A stretch of DNA of 64,000 bases from Anthonomus grandis grandis (lineage: Eukaryota > Arthropoda > Insecta > Coleoptera > Curculionidae): positions 43,644,227 through 43,708,226 of the forward strand of contig NC_065546.1 of the NCBI RefSeq assembly GCF_022605725.1, written 5' to 3'. Below are positions 12,301 to 22,015 of the stretch, piece after piece; within the stretch, counting starts at the first letter, position 1, and each line of letters starts with the position of its first letter. Below the pieces are notes generated by a model. The model searched no databases. It was not told the origin of the DNA and saw only the letters and a list, made by a program, of their open reading frames with translations. A program made the translations under genes and the position numbers.

Positions 12301-13082
12301 AGTTTAAAAATTGCGTCACGTTCTTCAGAATTCATATGTTCATGCCGAATTCTCGAAAAATCGAATTTAATTTTTTTTAAATTAACGTTATTTAAATTTT
12401 CATTTTTATTGAAGTTACTTGATATTTCATAATCACAAAAGTCTATGACCTCTATTGGGTTGGAAAAATCAACGGTTTTCTGCTGTTCTGACGAATTTAA
12501 TATAGAGCAAATGGCGTGATTATTTTCAACCTTCACAATGCACTCGGGAATTTCAAGATTATCCGATTTCAAGTGGGGTATTATCGCGTTACCGTCTTTT
12601 ATATTTTTTACTTTGAATTTAATAACTTGCTCTGACCTTGGTTGCAGTACTATGAAATTCGTATTATGGGTCATCACATTATAATATGAGAGTTTTATTT
12701 CAGTTTCTGGAGTACAAAGAATATTTTTATTTAAATCGATCATAGCCTTTAATTTTTTTAAATTATCAATTCCAAGTAAACAATCAAAGTAATTATGAAA
12801 ATCAAAAATATAATATTTTAAATCAAGAGACTTTTTTGTTTTAAATATTTTAGAGCAGGGAATTAAAGTGCTAAAATTTTCAACTGATGTACCATGGGCA
12901 GTGGAAATTTGAAACGGATCATGTTTTCTACAATTTTTAAAATATTTCATAGCGATATCAGGTTTGACGAAAGATCTTGTGCTACCTGTATCAATAAGGA
13001 CTTTTAAATTAAATTCAGGAAATATGATATATGGTAATTTGCTTTCGTTATAAGTAAAATTCATCAGTTGGAATTTTGGCAA
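9333..13082 (-). CDS. pol: Errantivirus Pol polyprotein (protease, RT, RNase H, integrase)
   Basis: At least 1,249 codons without interruption. No ATG is needed, as the frame is open upstream of 13082 into gag. Domains in order: retroviral-type aspartic protease with DTG at residue 31; reverse transcriptase with YLDD at 450-453; RNase H from about 595 (CDAS, EKELLAI, TDHKPLEW); integrase zinc domain HHCC at about 900-940; integrase core with catalytic Asp 971, Asp 1024 (SDNGSEF) and Glu near 1060 (IERFHST). All catalytic residues expected for the family are present. The 3' end overlaps the env frame, as in other Errantiviruses. Confidence 0.97.
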   Translation of the reverse strand: MPKFQLMNFTYNESKLPYIIFPEFNLKVLIDTGSTRSFVKPDIAMKYFKNCRKHDPFQISTAHGTSVENFSTLIPCSKIFKTKKSLDLKYYIFDFHNYFDCLLGIDNLKKLKAMIDLNKNILCTPETEIKLSYYNVMTHNTNFIVLQPRSEQVIKFKVKNIKDGNAIIPHLKSDNLEIPECIVKVENNHAICSILNSSEQQKTVDFSNPIEVIDFCDYEISSNFNKNENLNNVNLKKIKFDFSRIRHEHMNSEERDAIFKLLRKYSDIFYQEGDKLTFTNKIKHHIRTKDNIPVHTRTYRYPEIHKKEVQRQIKDMLDQNIIRPSHSAWSSPIWIVPKKADSSGRQKWRIVVDFRNINSKSIGDSYPLPNITDLLDKLGRCQYFTTLDLASGFHQIEIAEEDIQKTAFNTENGHYEFLRMPFGLKNAPATFQRVMDNVLRGYQNEICAVYLDDIIIFSTSIQEHITRLKKVFDRLREANLKVQLDKSEFLQKEVSYLGHIVTPDGVKPNPDKIRAIKEFPIPKNQKEIKGFLGLLGYYRKFIRDFAKLTKPLTKRLKKDAIVNISDPDYINCFEFCKNLLTNEPLLQYPNFAEPFILTCDASNFALGAVLSQGKIGSDLPIAYASRTLSESEINYSTIEKELLAIIWATKYFRPYLFGRKFKIVTDHKPLEWLFSLKEPNSKLIRWRLKLEEFDYEIVYKKGILNKNADALSRMELNANETSEQQQNFSLHDYIDQFNQELEQNNRENESVIVETGDLDNTENVAEDDSNETVHSNHENPVIGIPIVDCPVNYGKNQIIISEVNFSPADTNRVNLLYRTKKRIHVQFSKNNYEQEMVKFIKENIAPKIKYYLYFEDPLYEKFSSVLQKYFNKNSQISMIKCTKKLIDVTTEDEIKNIIQNHHEGKTNHRGIEETEKRIKNIYYWPNQQKSIQTYINECELCQITKYDRRPLKLNFNITPTATKPFQILHIDSITLEKCKFLTIIDSFSKYAQAYKLRSSQGIEVANNLIKYFSHHCIPDQIISDNGSEFKNSIISELLTTHKIKVHFVSSQHPESNGLIERFHSTLIEHIRLLNNQNEYKNEPIEIKINYAILAYNNTIHSVTNLKPYEIITGHLDTNSPLDINIDSQLLNNYISNHRDKIKILYKKINNDIQKKKQVDINKANEHREELPIIPDTVYVKNKQKQSKTLNKYKNEQLKTIDPTLKTAKLKTTHGNTAEKIHLSNVKRPKKKPYKFQNISGSFRLDKEQK

Positions 13083-14428
13083 TCTTGTAATGGTGTCAGT
13101 GCTACCGAGGCTTGTGACCGAAAAAACTCGTCACTTTCACAGGGCTGTTCAATAATACAATCGGATTGATCGTTTTCGTCATCAATCTCGTAAAATATAT
13201 TATCATTACTTTGTTCGTCAATGTTATGTAATTCCTCAACAATAATATTTGGGTTATTTCGCTGATTTTTAAAATAATTATTGCTAAGGGGTGGCTTAAA
13301 AGTATTCCTCGTTGAAATTGACATTGGTGTGGGTGCTGGGAAAGATCTATTTTGGTTAGGTCTAAAAACGTTTGTGGTGTTTTGTGTGTTTAAATTTGTT
13401 TGTGTTGGGTTTTGAGTGTTTTTAAAATTCTGACCAATATTGCTTGGATTTTGTAAATTTTGAGTTTGAAAATGTTGCCTAAAATTACTGGCTTGATTTT
13501 GATTTTGTAAATGTGTATAATTATTATGGCTATAGTTTGTTATCGGTAAATTAAAATTCCTTAGCATATTTGGATATTTAGGCCTATTATTATTAGATTT
13601 ATTAAACGTTTTTAAACTTTTTTGTTCCGCTGACTGAATTTGAAAATCGTTAACTAACATATTTAAAGCTGTATTTAAATCCTGTGGATTTTTGGTTCTC
13701 ATTAATGAACCAATTGGATCTTTTAACCCTTTTAATAAAACCCTTAAAGCTAAATTTCGGCAGTATTGAGACAGCACTGGAGATTCTATCACACTTGAAT
13801 GTGTTGAAATAAATGATATTTGCAAATTTAATAAATTTTGTATTTTATTATAAAACTCGAATGGTGTCTCATTTTCTTGTTTTATTTCTGCCATTTCGAT
13901 ATTTAACGTATAAATATCACGCTTATCAGCATAAGCATTTAGTAATGCATCTTTTAATTCTTGCCAATTTGTTATTAAACTAGATGAAATATTTATTGCG
14001 GCTTCACCTTTTATTTTAGAAATTAAACTTGACATTAAATATTCATTTTGAAAATCAGTTAAATCTAAAGTATTGTAAAATTTATTTACAAGTTTTTCCG
14101 AAATATTTAAAAATCTAGGAAGTAGTTCCGTTTCGCCATGAAACTCGGGAACCATGTCTAAGTATTCCTTTTTTAAAGAAGGAAAGGTTGGAGTCGAAGC
14201 TCCTGCACCTTCGTTAGGCATATTAAAATTGTTAAAGTTACTCTCTTGAATTCTTTTTTCCTTATTAAAGTTTTTGCGATGTGCCTTCGCTTTTACTTTT
14301 AAAGGAGATCTTGAACGATACTTAAAATTAAAAGAACTTGGTGAGCCAGAATTAATATTCTCTGTATCTGAAGATGATGAACTTTCGTATGAGCTATCAC
14401 TATCAGTATTAGACACTCTAAATGACAT
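13064..14428 (-). CDS. gag: Errantivirus Gag
   Basis: 454 codons from ATG at 14428. The N-terminus is acidic and serine-rich and is followed by a basic patch. The middle (roughly residues 85-270) is helical-looking and resembles the capsid region of Ty3/gypsy Gag proteins. From about residue 280 to 390 it is extremely Asn/Gln/Pro-rich, and the C-terminus is acidic. No CCHC zinc knuckle is present, as is usual for Errantivirus Gag. The frame is intact. Pol opens in the -1 frame and overlaps the end of gag, so Pol is presumably made by frameshifting. A T6 run (minus strand, 13121-13126) inside the overlap is a possible slip site but not a perfect heptamer. Confidence 0.93.
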   Translation of the reverse strand: MSFRVSNTDSDSSYESSSSSDTENINSGSPSSFNFKYRSRSPLKVKAKAHRKNFNKEKRIQESNFNNFNMPNEGAGASTPTFPSLKKEYLDMVPEFHGETELLPRFLNISEKLVNKFYNTLDLTDFQNEYLMSSLISKIKGEAAINISSSLITNWQELKDALLNAYADKRDIYTLNIEMAEIKQENETPFEFYNKIQNLLNLQISFISTHSSVIESPVLSQYCRNLALRVLLKGLKDPIGSLMRTKNPQDLNTALNMLVNDFQIQSAEQKSLKTFNKSNNNRPKYPNMLRNFNLPITNYSHNNYTHLQNQNQASNFRQHFQTQNLQNPSNIGQNFKNTQNPTQTNLNTQNTTNVFRPNQNRSFPAPTPMSISTRNTFKPPLSNNYFKNQRNNPNIIVEELHNIDEQSNDNIFYEIDDENDQSDCIIEQPCESDEFFRSQASVALTPLQDCQNSN

Positions 14429-14441
14429 TAAATGTACTTAC

Positions 14442-14464
14442 AGCAAAACCAGTATCTTGTCCAT
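14442..14464 (-). CDS. env: Predicted env leader exon
   Basis: A short ATG-initiated stretch (ATG at 14462-14464) lies just upstream of the gag start. It ends at a perfect donor, GTAAGT (minus strand, 14436-14441). Its 23 nt need one more base to finish a codon. The best acceptor, a TTTCAG ending at minus 9365, supplies exactly that base at 9364 and joins the env frame without a shift. The two halves together give a short hydrophobic leader, as needed for an envelope protein. The donor and acceptor are seen directly; the splice itself is inferred. Confidence 0.6.
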
Positions 14465-14711
14465 ACGTAGCCCTTCAATGTCCCTTTGAAGTCTCGTCTC
14501 TGGATCTGGCTGCTTCCGACGTTGATATTCCGTCAACGACGTAGTACTGTTCCGGATCTTCTCGTTGAGCTACTCAATTCACCCAACTGGTTAGAAGCGC
14601 GAAAACAACGTAAAAGTCCAAAACCGCACTCCCGAAAACAAAAGGTTCACCTCCCAATAAATCGTTAAAACGAACCGTCCTTTATGCTAAGAACGTGAGA
14701 GAGTCCTAAAA
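14465..14711 (-). other. Errantivirus 5' leader
   Basis: Untranslated region between the primer-binding site and the env leader exon/gag. It presumably holds packaging signals; none can be pointed to. Confidence 0.7.
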
Positions 14712-14725
14712 GCCCGACTGCGCCA
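14712..14725 (-). promoter_or_regulatory. Primer-binding site, tRNA-Ser type
   Basis: Immediately after the 5' LTR the minus strand reads GGCGCAGTCGGG; the last T of the LTR completes TGGCGCAGTCG. This is the complement of the 3' end (CGACTGCGCCA) expected of tRNA-Ser species whose acceptor stem starts GCAGTCG. Serine-tRNA priming is known for several Errantivirus lineages. Confidence 0.85.
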
Positions 14726-14948
14726 ATTATGTAACGATACTACGGAACTCTGTTTTTAAAAAACTTTATTCAAATTAGATATGTCTTATACAGTACAGAG
14801 TTAATTCTAGACTAAATAATAAATTTACGTACAATAAAAGCTGAAGTTTATAAAATGCTGAAAATAGGAAAAGGCAAAATGATGATTCGGCAAGCTGGTT
14901 GGTATTGTACAGTTTCTTATAAGTTAAATAAGGATATAATATATAACT
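14725..14948 (-). repeat. 5' LTR of the Errantivirus
   Basis: 224 bp, identical by eye to the 3' LTR. As the 5' LTR for a minus-strand element it should hold the promoter; no clear TATA box was identified. Confidence 0.95.
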
Positions 14949-14952
14949 TATA
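14949..14952. repeat. Errantivirus target-site duplication, right copy (TATA)
   Basis: Matches the TATA at 7459-7462; four bases is the normal duplication length for this group. Confidence 0.9.
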
Positions 14953-15600
14953 AAGATAATTTCTCAATATCTATAAAAAAATGCGAGTTTATAACTTTCA
15001 CTAGAAATATTATCCAGTTCCAATTTAATTATAACTTAAATAGTACTATTTTGCAGAAATATTTTGAAATTAGGGACTTTTTGATTCTAAATAATAGACA
15101 TAACATAAACATGGTGAATCTTAACCAGAAAATAACAATCAAAACAATGCAAAAACTTGTTTTGATTGTTAAATAAGGTTAAATGTTAAATAAAGTTAAC
15201 TAAATAGCTGAATAACTATATGTTAACTAAATAAACTTTAGGTATATACAAATTATTACATTAAATTTCCCCAGCTAAGGCATGTAACTTGGTGTCACAT
15301 ATAAGAGTTTTAACCTGCCAAGGTATTTTCATTATACAACCGCTAAAACCATAAATTAATAGTAAATTAGAAGATACATACTAGTATTGTTAATAATTTG
15401 AAAATAGAGTTGTCATTGTTATCAAGCATATAATTTAGTTAGGTTTTAAATTTTTACAAGTTTGTATAAACAAGTTTTGTTAACAAAAAAAAATGTGCAA
15501 GTAGTATTTATGCTGATTAGATCCTAACCATCTTTAATTTTGTTCTTTATTTTAGTACCTACAAACTCGTGGTGTTGTATTTTATTAAATTCCGTCAATA
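14953..15600. other. Gene-free AT-rich stretch
   Basis: Sequence between the provirus and the P-element remnant. No ORF of note, no recognised repeat. Confidence 0.5.
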
Positions 15601-17220
15601 TCAAAAAAATCTATGCGGATTTTTCGACAACCAGAGTGACATCTTTGCTTGGGCTCACTAAATATGTTATTTCGTGTCCACCGTAATTCTTATTTAATAA
15701 AAATATTTGAGAGGATTCGCTTAGACATTCATTTGACTTCAATAAAGTGGCACAATCGGGACAATTAAAATTTTGTAAAACTTTTTTAACTAAATATCCG
15801 GCATAGTACACATTTGCCAATCTTCCAAAGAGTCTTTTGGATTAATGGGTTGTTCAAGTTCTGAAGTTCTAATTACGACGTCGTTTTCGGCATTTTCATT
15901 GTTGTCATCTCGACTATTAGTGGATATTGTCGTTATGATTTGTTTAGCCGGATCGGGCTTATATCTGTATCTATGATGGGCGGATATCTGCATTTATCTC
16001 GGAATTTAAAATGTTCGACGGCATAAGTAAGTCTGTTGTACTTTTAATTCTGAAAAACAGCCGAAAAGATCTGGCTGTTGGATTGAGATTCTAACCACCA
16101 CGCTGTAGCGCCATAGAAAAAAAGTTTTCTTAAAGATTTTGATTTAATCTATTAGTCAGTATTTAAATTATAATTAATTGATTATTTTCTTTATTTTGAT
16201 CATATAAAGATTTAATTGCACTAATAAATTGAATCATTCCATTAAAACAAGGTGGCCTTTTTCTAACTACTTTGTTGATACCTTTATTCTTATAAAAACT
16301 TTATAAGCATTTATCACTGATCCGGTTTTAGAACTACTACCGTAGTTAAAAGGATTTTTAGAATATAATTGTTTGATATTTAAAGCATCAAACAAATTAT
16401 TCATATTTTCTATGACTTCTGCAGTATTAGTGCCTACTTGCTGATCAACGAAATCTTTTTCCACACACGTTTTAACAGCTGCAGCCATTCTGTTTGAAAC
16501 AATTTTTAAAACCTAATTTGCAGGACATCTTTTTAAATTTATTTAGATTAATATGCTTGTCAGTCAGTTTTAGCAGAACTCTAGCGGATTGAGACGTTCT
16601 ATCAATTTCATAAGTTTTCTTAAATATATCAAAACTAATTTTTTTATTAAATAATTCAAATGTTCCTGATAGCATAGTATTCCTAATACTTTTAAAATGA
16701 CGAGGTACATCGTAAATTCAAAATTTTTTTCTGCCTTCACAATAAAAGTAAGGTGTATCTTTCGTAACGCCTAATAATTTCATAGCGCCCCTATTATTGA
16801 TGTCCTGATCGCAAACCATAGCAAGAGGTGAAAACTTAACTGAATAAAGGGTGTTTAAAATGTATTTTATTATAATTTTTAAATCTTCTTTTGAAACGTA
16901 ATTATGTAAAAAAAGTAGGCAAGATGAATATATACCCTTAATGGAGAAGAAAGGGGCATGGTTGGCTTTTTTCCCAGTTCGGCCGAGAGGTCCCGAGTCT
17001 TGAAATCCTTCTATTAAGTCGAGTTTTCTATGAAATTCCAAGTTTTCTTTGAGGCTTATTTCATCAAACGCGACTAAACATTTTTTTTTCATTTTTTGTC
17101 ATTACAGCAGATTTATGCTTTAAAAAATTTAAAATTTTATCGTCAATTCCAGTTTTAAAGTTATTTTGTGCAATTCATTTACGAACTATAGATACAGCCG
17201 GAAGCACAACGCCTTTTTTG
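15601..17220 (-). pseudogene. P-element (THAP9-like) transposase remnant
   Basis: Five minus-strand pieces in the right order match P-element transposases. From the N-terminal side: 17094-17220 (VLPAVSIVRK); 16718-17092 (FDEISLKENLEF, LIEGFQDSGPLGRTGK, VCDQDINNRGAMKLLGVTK, PYFYCEGRKKF), the catalytic core with the conserved GxxGRT and CDQxxNN blocks; 16472-16675 and 16267-16488 (AAAVKTC, IENMNNLFDALNIKQ), the GTP-binding insertion region; and 15611-15993 (VYYAGYLVKKV, NFNCPDCATLL), the C-terminal domain. The N-terminal THAP finger is missing, stops and frameshifts separate all pieces, and no terminal repeats were found. Confidence 0.85.
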
Positions 17221-20200
17221 TTTTACTTATTTCAATTAATTCTAAATGTTTATAAATCATGTTTTTTTTTGTTTTTGGAGTTTTTTTGTTATATTGGGAT
17301 TTTTTTCAAGAATAGTTTTTTTGTTATTTTTTTCTCTAGGGGTATTGAGCGCGCAAAATTGGGGCTAACTACGCATAATAGGGAGTCAGGGAAAATGTGG
17401 TGGTATGTTTGGGAATATGGCTGATCACTTGTCTGCTCAACATCGAGAAAATATATATAATTATGTGTCAAATGATAACTATCTTACAGACTTGCAGGGT
17501 TTTTTGGTGGGTCATCTTAATGTGAGATCGATAAATACAGGATTTGACGAGTTCCAAAATTATATGTCAGAATATAAATTTGATATCCTGGCTTTAACTG
17601 AAACATGGTTAAATCCAGGTATACCTAATAACTTGTATAATATTTCTGGATATAGATTTGTCAGGCAAGATAGGGCTCAAAGGGGAGGCGGGGTAGCACT
17701 GTATATTAATAAAAACATAAGTTTTGCGCTAGTTGATCTAAATCAAAATTTATTTGAATATATAGCTATAAAATTTATAATTAAAAACAAAAACCATATT
17801 TTTATCAATATTTATAAAGCACCCACAGTGAGCAATTCTTTATTTTTTGATCAATTTGAGGATATGTTAGGTAACTTATCTGTCAACTATGACAATATTA
17901 TTATAGTGGGCGACTTTAATATAAACCTCTTAAGTAACTCTACCTACCCCAACAAGCTTAGGCAGTTATTAAAAATATTTCAATATACTCAGCACATTCA
18001 GGAACCTACTAGATTTGACTTTACACATCAGACACATAGCCTCATTGATTTTATAATCACAGGTCAAAATATTAATTGTACAAAATCTGGATCCCTGGCT
18101 ATTTGTCAAAGTATTACGGATCACAATTTAATATATTCTCTTCTCAAGATATCAAAAAATCATAATAAGTTTAAAACTATTACTTTTAGAGATTACAATA
18201 GCATTAACATTGACATATTTATAAACCAAGGGAAGTTAATATCTTGGGATCGATTGTATAGGGCTAACGATGTAAATGAAAAAGTTTCCATTTTAAATTC
18301 CACTTTAATACAAATAATAAATGAACATGCTTCCTTAAAAACTAAAAAAATTGTTGAAAAGTGTTACTTACCCTGGTTAACAGATAATGTTAAAAAATTA
18401 ATAAAACTAAGAGATAATACCCACAGAAAATTTTTAAGAACAAAATTAGATCAACATTTACAGTATTACAGACAGCTTCGAAACTTGACAAAACATGCAA
18501 TTGCTAGGGAAAAAATTAAATTACAAAGGGCTTTTTGGAGTACAGCAAAAAAACTTCATCTTACATCTAAAAATAATCAAATAGACATTCCGGAAACTCT
18601 TAATAACGCCACTCATATACATGATTTTTTTTTAGAAACAGATAATGAGCCTAATACAGTACCAAATCATCTCATTGACTTTTATAAAAACAACAAACTA
18701 ATTATTCATATTAATTTAAAATTCAAATTAATTACCCATGAAAATTTGTTTAAAATTATTTCTAAAATAAAATCTAATACTGTTGGCGAGGACCTTTTAT
18801 CAATAAGGGATATAAAATTGTGTCTACCCTTTTGTGCGGATGCTATTGTAAATGTTATTAATTCTTGCATATTAACTTCAACTTATCCAACAATCTGGAA
18901 AACTGCAAAAATTTTAAAACTAACGATCCAAAAACCCTTAAAGATATAAGATCAATTAGTACACTTTCTGCTATGTCAAAAATATTTGAAAAGCATATTT
19001 ACTCACAAATTGAGTCATTCATAGAACAGCAAAATATAGTCCCAACCTGCCAATCTGGTTTTAGAAAGAATTTTAGCACAACATCAGCACTAACTAATAT
19101 CCTCAATGATATAAGAGAAAATCAAGAACAAACAAATAGTACTTGCATGACACTTTTAGATTTTAGTAAAGCTTTCGATACGGTACATCTTGAACTGTTA
19201 TTAGCAAAATTAAAGTATTATGGATTCTCTACAGATGCACTAAATTTGTTACAAAATATCTTAACCTTTAGGTATAGTTACGTAAGTACAAAAAAAGACT
19301 CTACAATAATAAAGTCGGATCTCAAACTTGTCAAAAAGGGAGTACCTCAAGGATCCGTCCTTTCTCCTCTGTTATTTGCCATTTATGTAGCAGATATGTA
19401 CAGGAGTGTTAAATTTATAAATTCAATCAATTTGCCGACGACACCCAATTTACTATACCTGTAGTGAAGAGTAATGTGATAGAAGCTAAAGAAAAACTTA
19501 CTAATAACTTAGACCAATTATTCTTATATTCAAAGAACCATAATTTAAAATTAAATGCAAATAAATCTAAAATTCTTATAATAAACAAAGATAAACAACT
19601 TCGTGAACAAATTGAACAAATATTTCAGGTATCTTTAAATAATAATACTATACCAGTCGTTCAAAATGCAAAAAATTTGGGGGTTATTTTTGACACAGAC
19701 CTATCTTTTCAGCAACACATAAATAGTAAACTTTCCACTGCATATTTAAGACCCTAAAATATTAATTATAATAAAAAGTATCTACCTCAAAAACAAAAAT
19801 ATTTTTTATGTAATTCTCTGGTTCTGTCCCTGTTTGACTATTGTGATGTTGTCTATGGTGACTCGCTATCATTGGTAACTAAAAGATCCATTCAAAAGAT
19901 GCAAAACTGGTGTATGAGGTTATCATATAATATATCTTATAGAGAGCATATAACGCCCTATCTAAATGAATTTAAAATTTTAAATATGGCCAACAGACGA
20001 AAACAACATTTTTACTGTCTCATACACAGAGTAATAAGTACTGGCAAACCCCCCTACAAACCTTTTAGAAAAATTTATACCGCTTCCAAGAACTACTCAG
20101 AACTCTTACTTTTAATTTGTCTTTTTGTTTTTTGTTTTCTTTTGTTTTTTTTGGGAATTATTTTATTAAGTAGTTTTTATTTATTTCTCTTTGCATACTT

Positions 20201-20424
20201 TATATGTACTATTTTTTTAATTTATTTTTTGTATTTATTATAGTAGCTATTTATTAGGTTAAGGGTCCTTTCGCAGGCGTCCGCTCAGCGGTCACTGTTA
20301 CCGGTTTTGTAATCGTGAATTGGTCCTTTTTTGTCAACTGTGTATATTATGTGTAACTAAATGATACATGTATTTTTTACTTTTGGCAAAATAAACAATT
20401 TTGAATTTGAATTTGAATTTTGAT
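17221..20424 (+). mobile_element. Non-LTR retrotransposon (jockey/CR1-like), 5'-truncated
   Basis: The left end is a T-rich stretch like the spacer before the ORF2 of the related element at 54-57 kb, so ORF1 is probably lost by 5' truncation into the P-element remnant. ORF2 follows (endonuclease, RT). The 3' UTR carries an AATAAA near 20389 and a (TTGAAT)n tail ending at about 20424. Orientation is plus, opposite to the P-element remnant it abuts. Confidence 0.85.
17405..20243 (+). pseudogene. Non-LTR ORF2: AP endonuclease and reverse transcriptase, frameshifted
   Basis: The first block, 17405-18949, opens with an apurinic-type endonuclease (HLNVRSINTGF, LTETWL, GGGVALYI, GDFNINLL, SITDHNLIYS). 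It then enters the linker and start of the RT. The frame changes near 18925 into 18865-19464, which has the RT motifs SGFRKNFST, DFSKAFDTVH and GVPQGSVLSPLLF. FADD (19431-19442) lies just at a second frame change, and 19464-19757 continues with KLNANKSKILII. After a stop the C-terminal extension resumes in 19872-20243. Every catalytic motif is still visible, so decay is recent, but at least three frame changes rule out a functional product. Confidence 0.9.
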
Positions 20425-20523
20425 ATAAATTATTAATCAAAAACTGTACTTTAACCCTTTGAAACACGCAAAAAACTATGGATCGCCTATCATACGTGTT
20501 AACTGCTTGGACTACTGCGAACT

Positions 20524-21386
20524 AAAATGTTTAATAACAAAGATACAGGATGTTTAAGTTAAGACTAATTATTTGTTTATTTATGATAACTTTTAAACTA
20601 CCAGCTCAATTTTAATTAAATTTCGCATGCAGGTTCTTGTAGTCAAAATAAAATTACTGATGAAGTCAATTTTTAAAAAAATTGCCAGTGGCGTAACATA
20701 CGGAGGGACTTGGTTCTTTTTTGTCTCAAATCTGCGAGGCGGTAAAATATTTTTTTATAAAAAGTCAACTGTTAGATTCTCCATTTAATTTGAAAAAAAA
20801 GTTACACCTGCAAAATTATGATTTAACGCACTGTTTTTAAAATATCTTACTTTAATTGTTTAGAAATACCTGCTAAAATGTTGCAAAAATTTATAAAAAA
20901 AATTAAATCGGGCTTGAATTTCTAAAAAACTTGAATATAAAAGATGATGAAAAGTTACCTTAAGTCATTATTTTATTTGACAGGTTTAATTTAAGATTCA
21001 AGCCTAATTTTCTTTTTTTTTAGTTTTTGCAGCATATTAACTGGCGTTTCTGTACAACTAAACTAAGATATTTTAAAAACAGTGCCTTAAATCATAATTT
21101 TGCAAGAGAGACTTTGTTTTTCAAATTAAGTGGAGAATCTAACAGTTGACTTATAAAAAAAATATTTTACCGCCTCGCAGATTTGGGACAAAAAAACCAA
21201 GTCCCTGTTAAGCCACTGAATTTTTTTTTTTAAATTAGATTCATCAGTAATTGATAATTCACTACAATAACCTGCACGCGAAATTTAATTAAAATTGAGC
21301 TGGCAGTTTAAAAGTTATGATAAATAAACAATTAATTATTATTTACTTTAACACCATTATCTTTGTTAGTAAACATTTTTGAGAAA
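20524..21386. repeat. Large imperfect palindrome (foldback-like)
   Basis: The left arm (about 20524-20930) reappears reverse-complemented on the right (about 20990-21386) around a ~60-bp spacer. Landmarks pair throughout: AATGTTTAATAACAAAG with its counterpart near 21375, GAGGCGGTAAAATA with TATTTTACCGCCTC near 21165, and CGGGCTTGAATT near 20910 with its partner near 20997. Small indels and mismatches are spread along both arms. No coding capacity. It could be a foldback or MITE-like element or an inverted duplication; target duplications were not recognised. Confidence 0.85.
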
Positions 21387-22015
21387 AATTTTATAATGAA
21401 AGTCTATTTCTTTTTCAAGTCTCTATCACGCATTAAAATTAATAACGTTTTAACTGGACCATCCTGTATAGGTGATTTTTAACATTTTAACTTTAACAAA
21501 TCCTACAAGGTTAAAATAGATGTGTCAACTTAGAAGATACCCTGTCTAATTCCCTGAAATAAAATAAAAAATGGCACATTCTAAATTTCTGGGAGATTTA
21601 ATAAGAAATGAGATTAAGTTGACACGAATATGGAAAATGAAAGTGTGGTCCAAAAAGTTGCTTTTGCTTGATGTTCTAATGAAAAATGTTTTATCGGCCA
21701 AATCGGTAAATGTTAATACGCACGCACAATATAATAATTTCACCGCGCTTGAGAAAAAAAGTGAAAAAGAGAAGCCGCACATATGGCACATTAACCTTTA
21801 GTGTGCGTGCATAAATGCGTCTGTCCACCCAATATGGGCGGCTTCCAGCTCTGTGCCCGCCCGCCTTCCCTATTTGGATAACTATGCCGGAAACGATTTC
21901 CTTATCGGCCTGCAAGCCGCAACCGCTTAAGACAAATAACGTTAATATACGCAAAGGATATTGTAACAAAAGGTGATTTTCTTTGATAAAATCAATCATT
22001 AATATTAATAGAAAT
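21387..22015. other. Gene-free stretch with a locally GC-richer part
   Basis: No recognised gene. Roughly 21820-21930 is clearly richer in G and C than its surroundings. Short overlapping ORFs on both strands (near 21571-21999) show no family resemblance. Confidence 0.5.

Larger units (their letters stand above)
7463..14948 (-). mobile_element. Gypsy-type Errantivirus LTR retrotransposon, near-intact and young
   Basis: A 7,486-bp provirus on the minus strand. The two 224-bp LTRs are identical by eye. They begin AGTTAT and end CATAATT in element orientation, the form typical of Errantivirus LTRs. The target duplication is TATA (7459-7462 and 14949-14952), fitting the family's TAYA preference. 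Inside, in order, are a tRNA-Ser-type primer-binding site, gag, pol overlapping gag in the -1 frame, env, and a polypurine tract. Gag and pol are unbroken; env has one premature stop. LTR identity points to a very recent insertion. Confidence 0.97.

Noticed and set aside
13121..13126. T6 run as a proven gag-pol slip site
   Set aside because: It is in the overlap, but the preceding base does not complete a canonical slippery heptamer; mentioned only as a possibility.
20452..20470. piggyBac-like end (TTAACCCTTTGAAAC) for the palindrome
   Set aside because: No matching inverted end with TTAA was found on the other side.
21571..21999. Overlapping small ORFs on both strands in the GC-richer stretch
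   Set aside because: Mutually overlapping, without recognisable domains.
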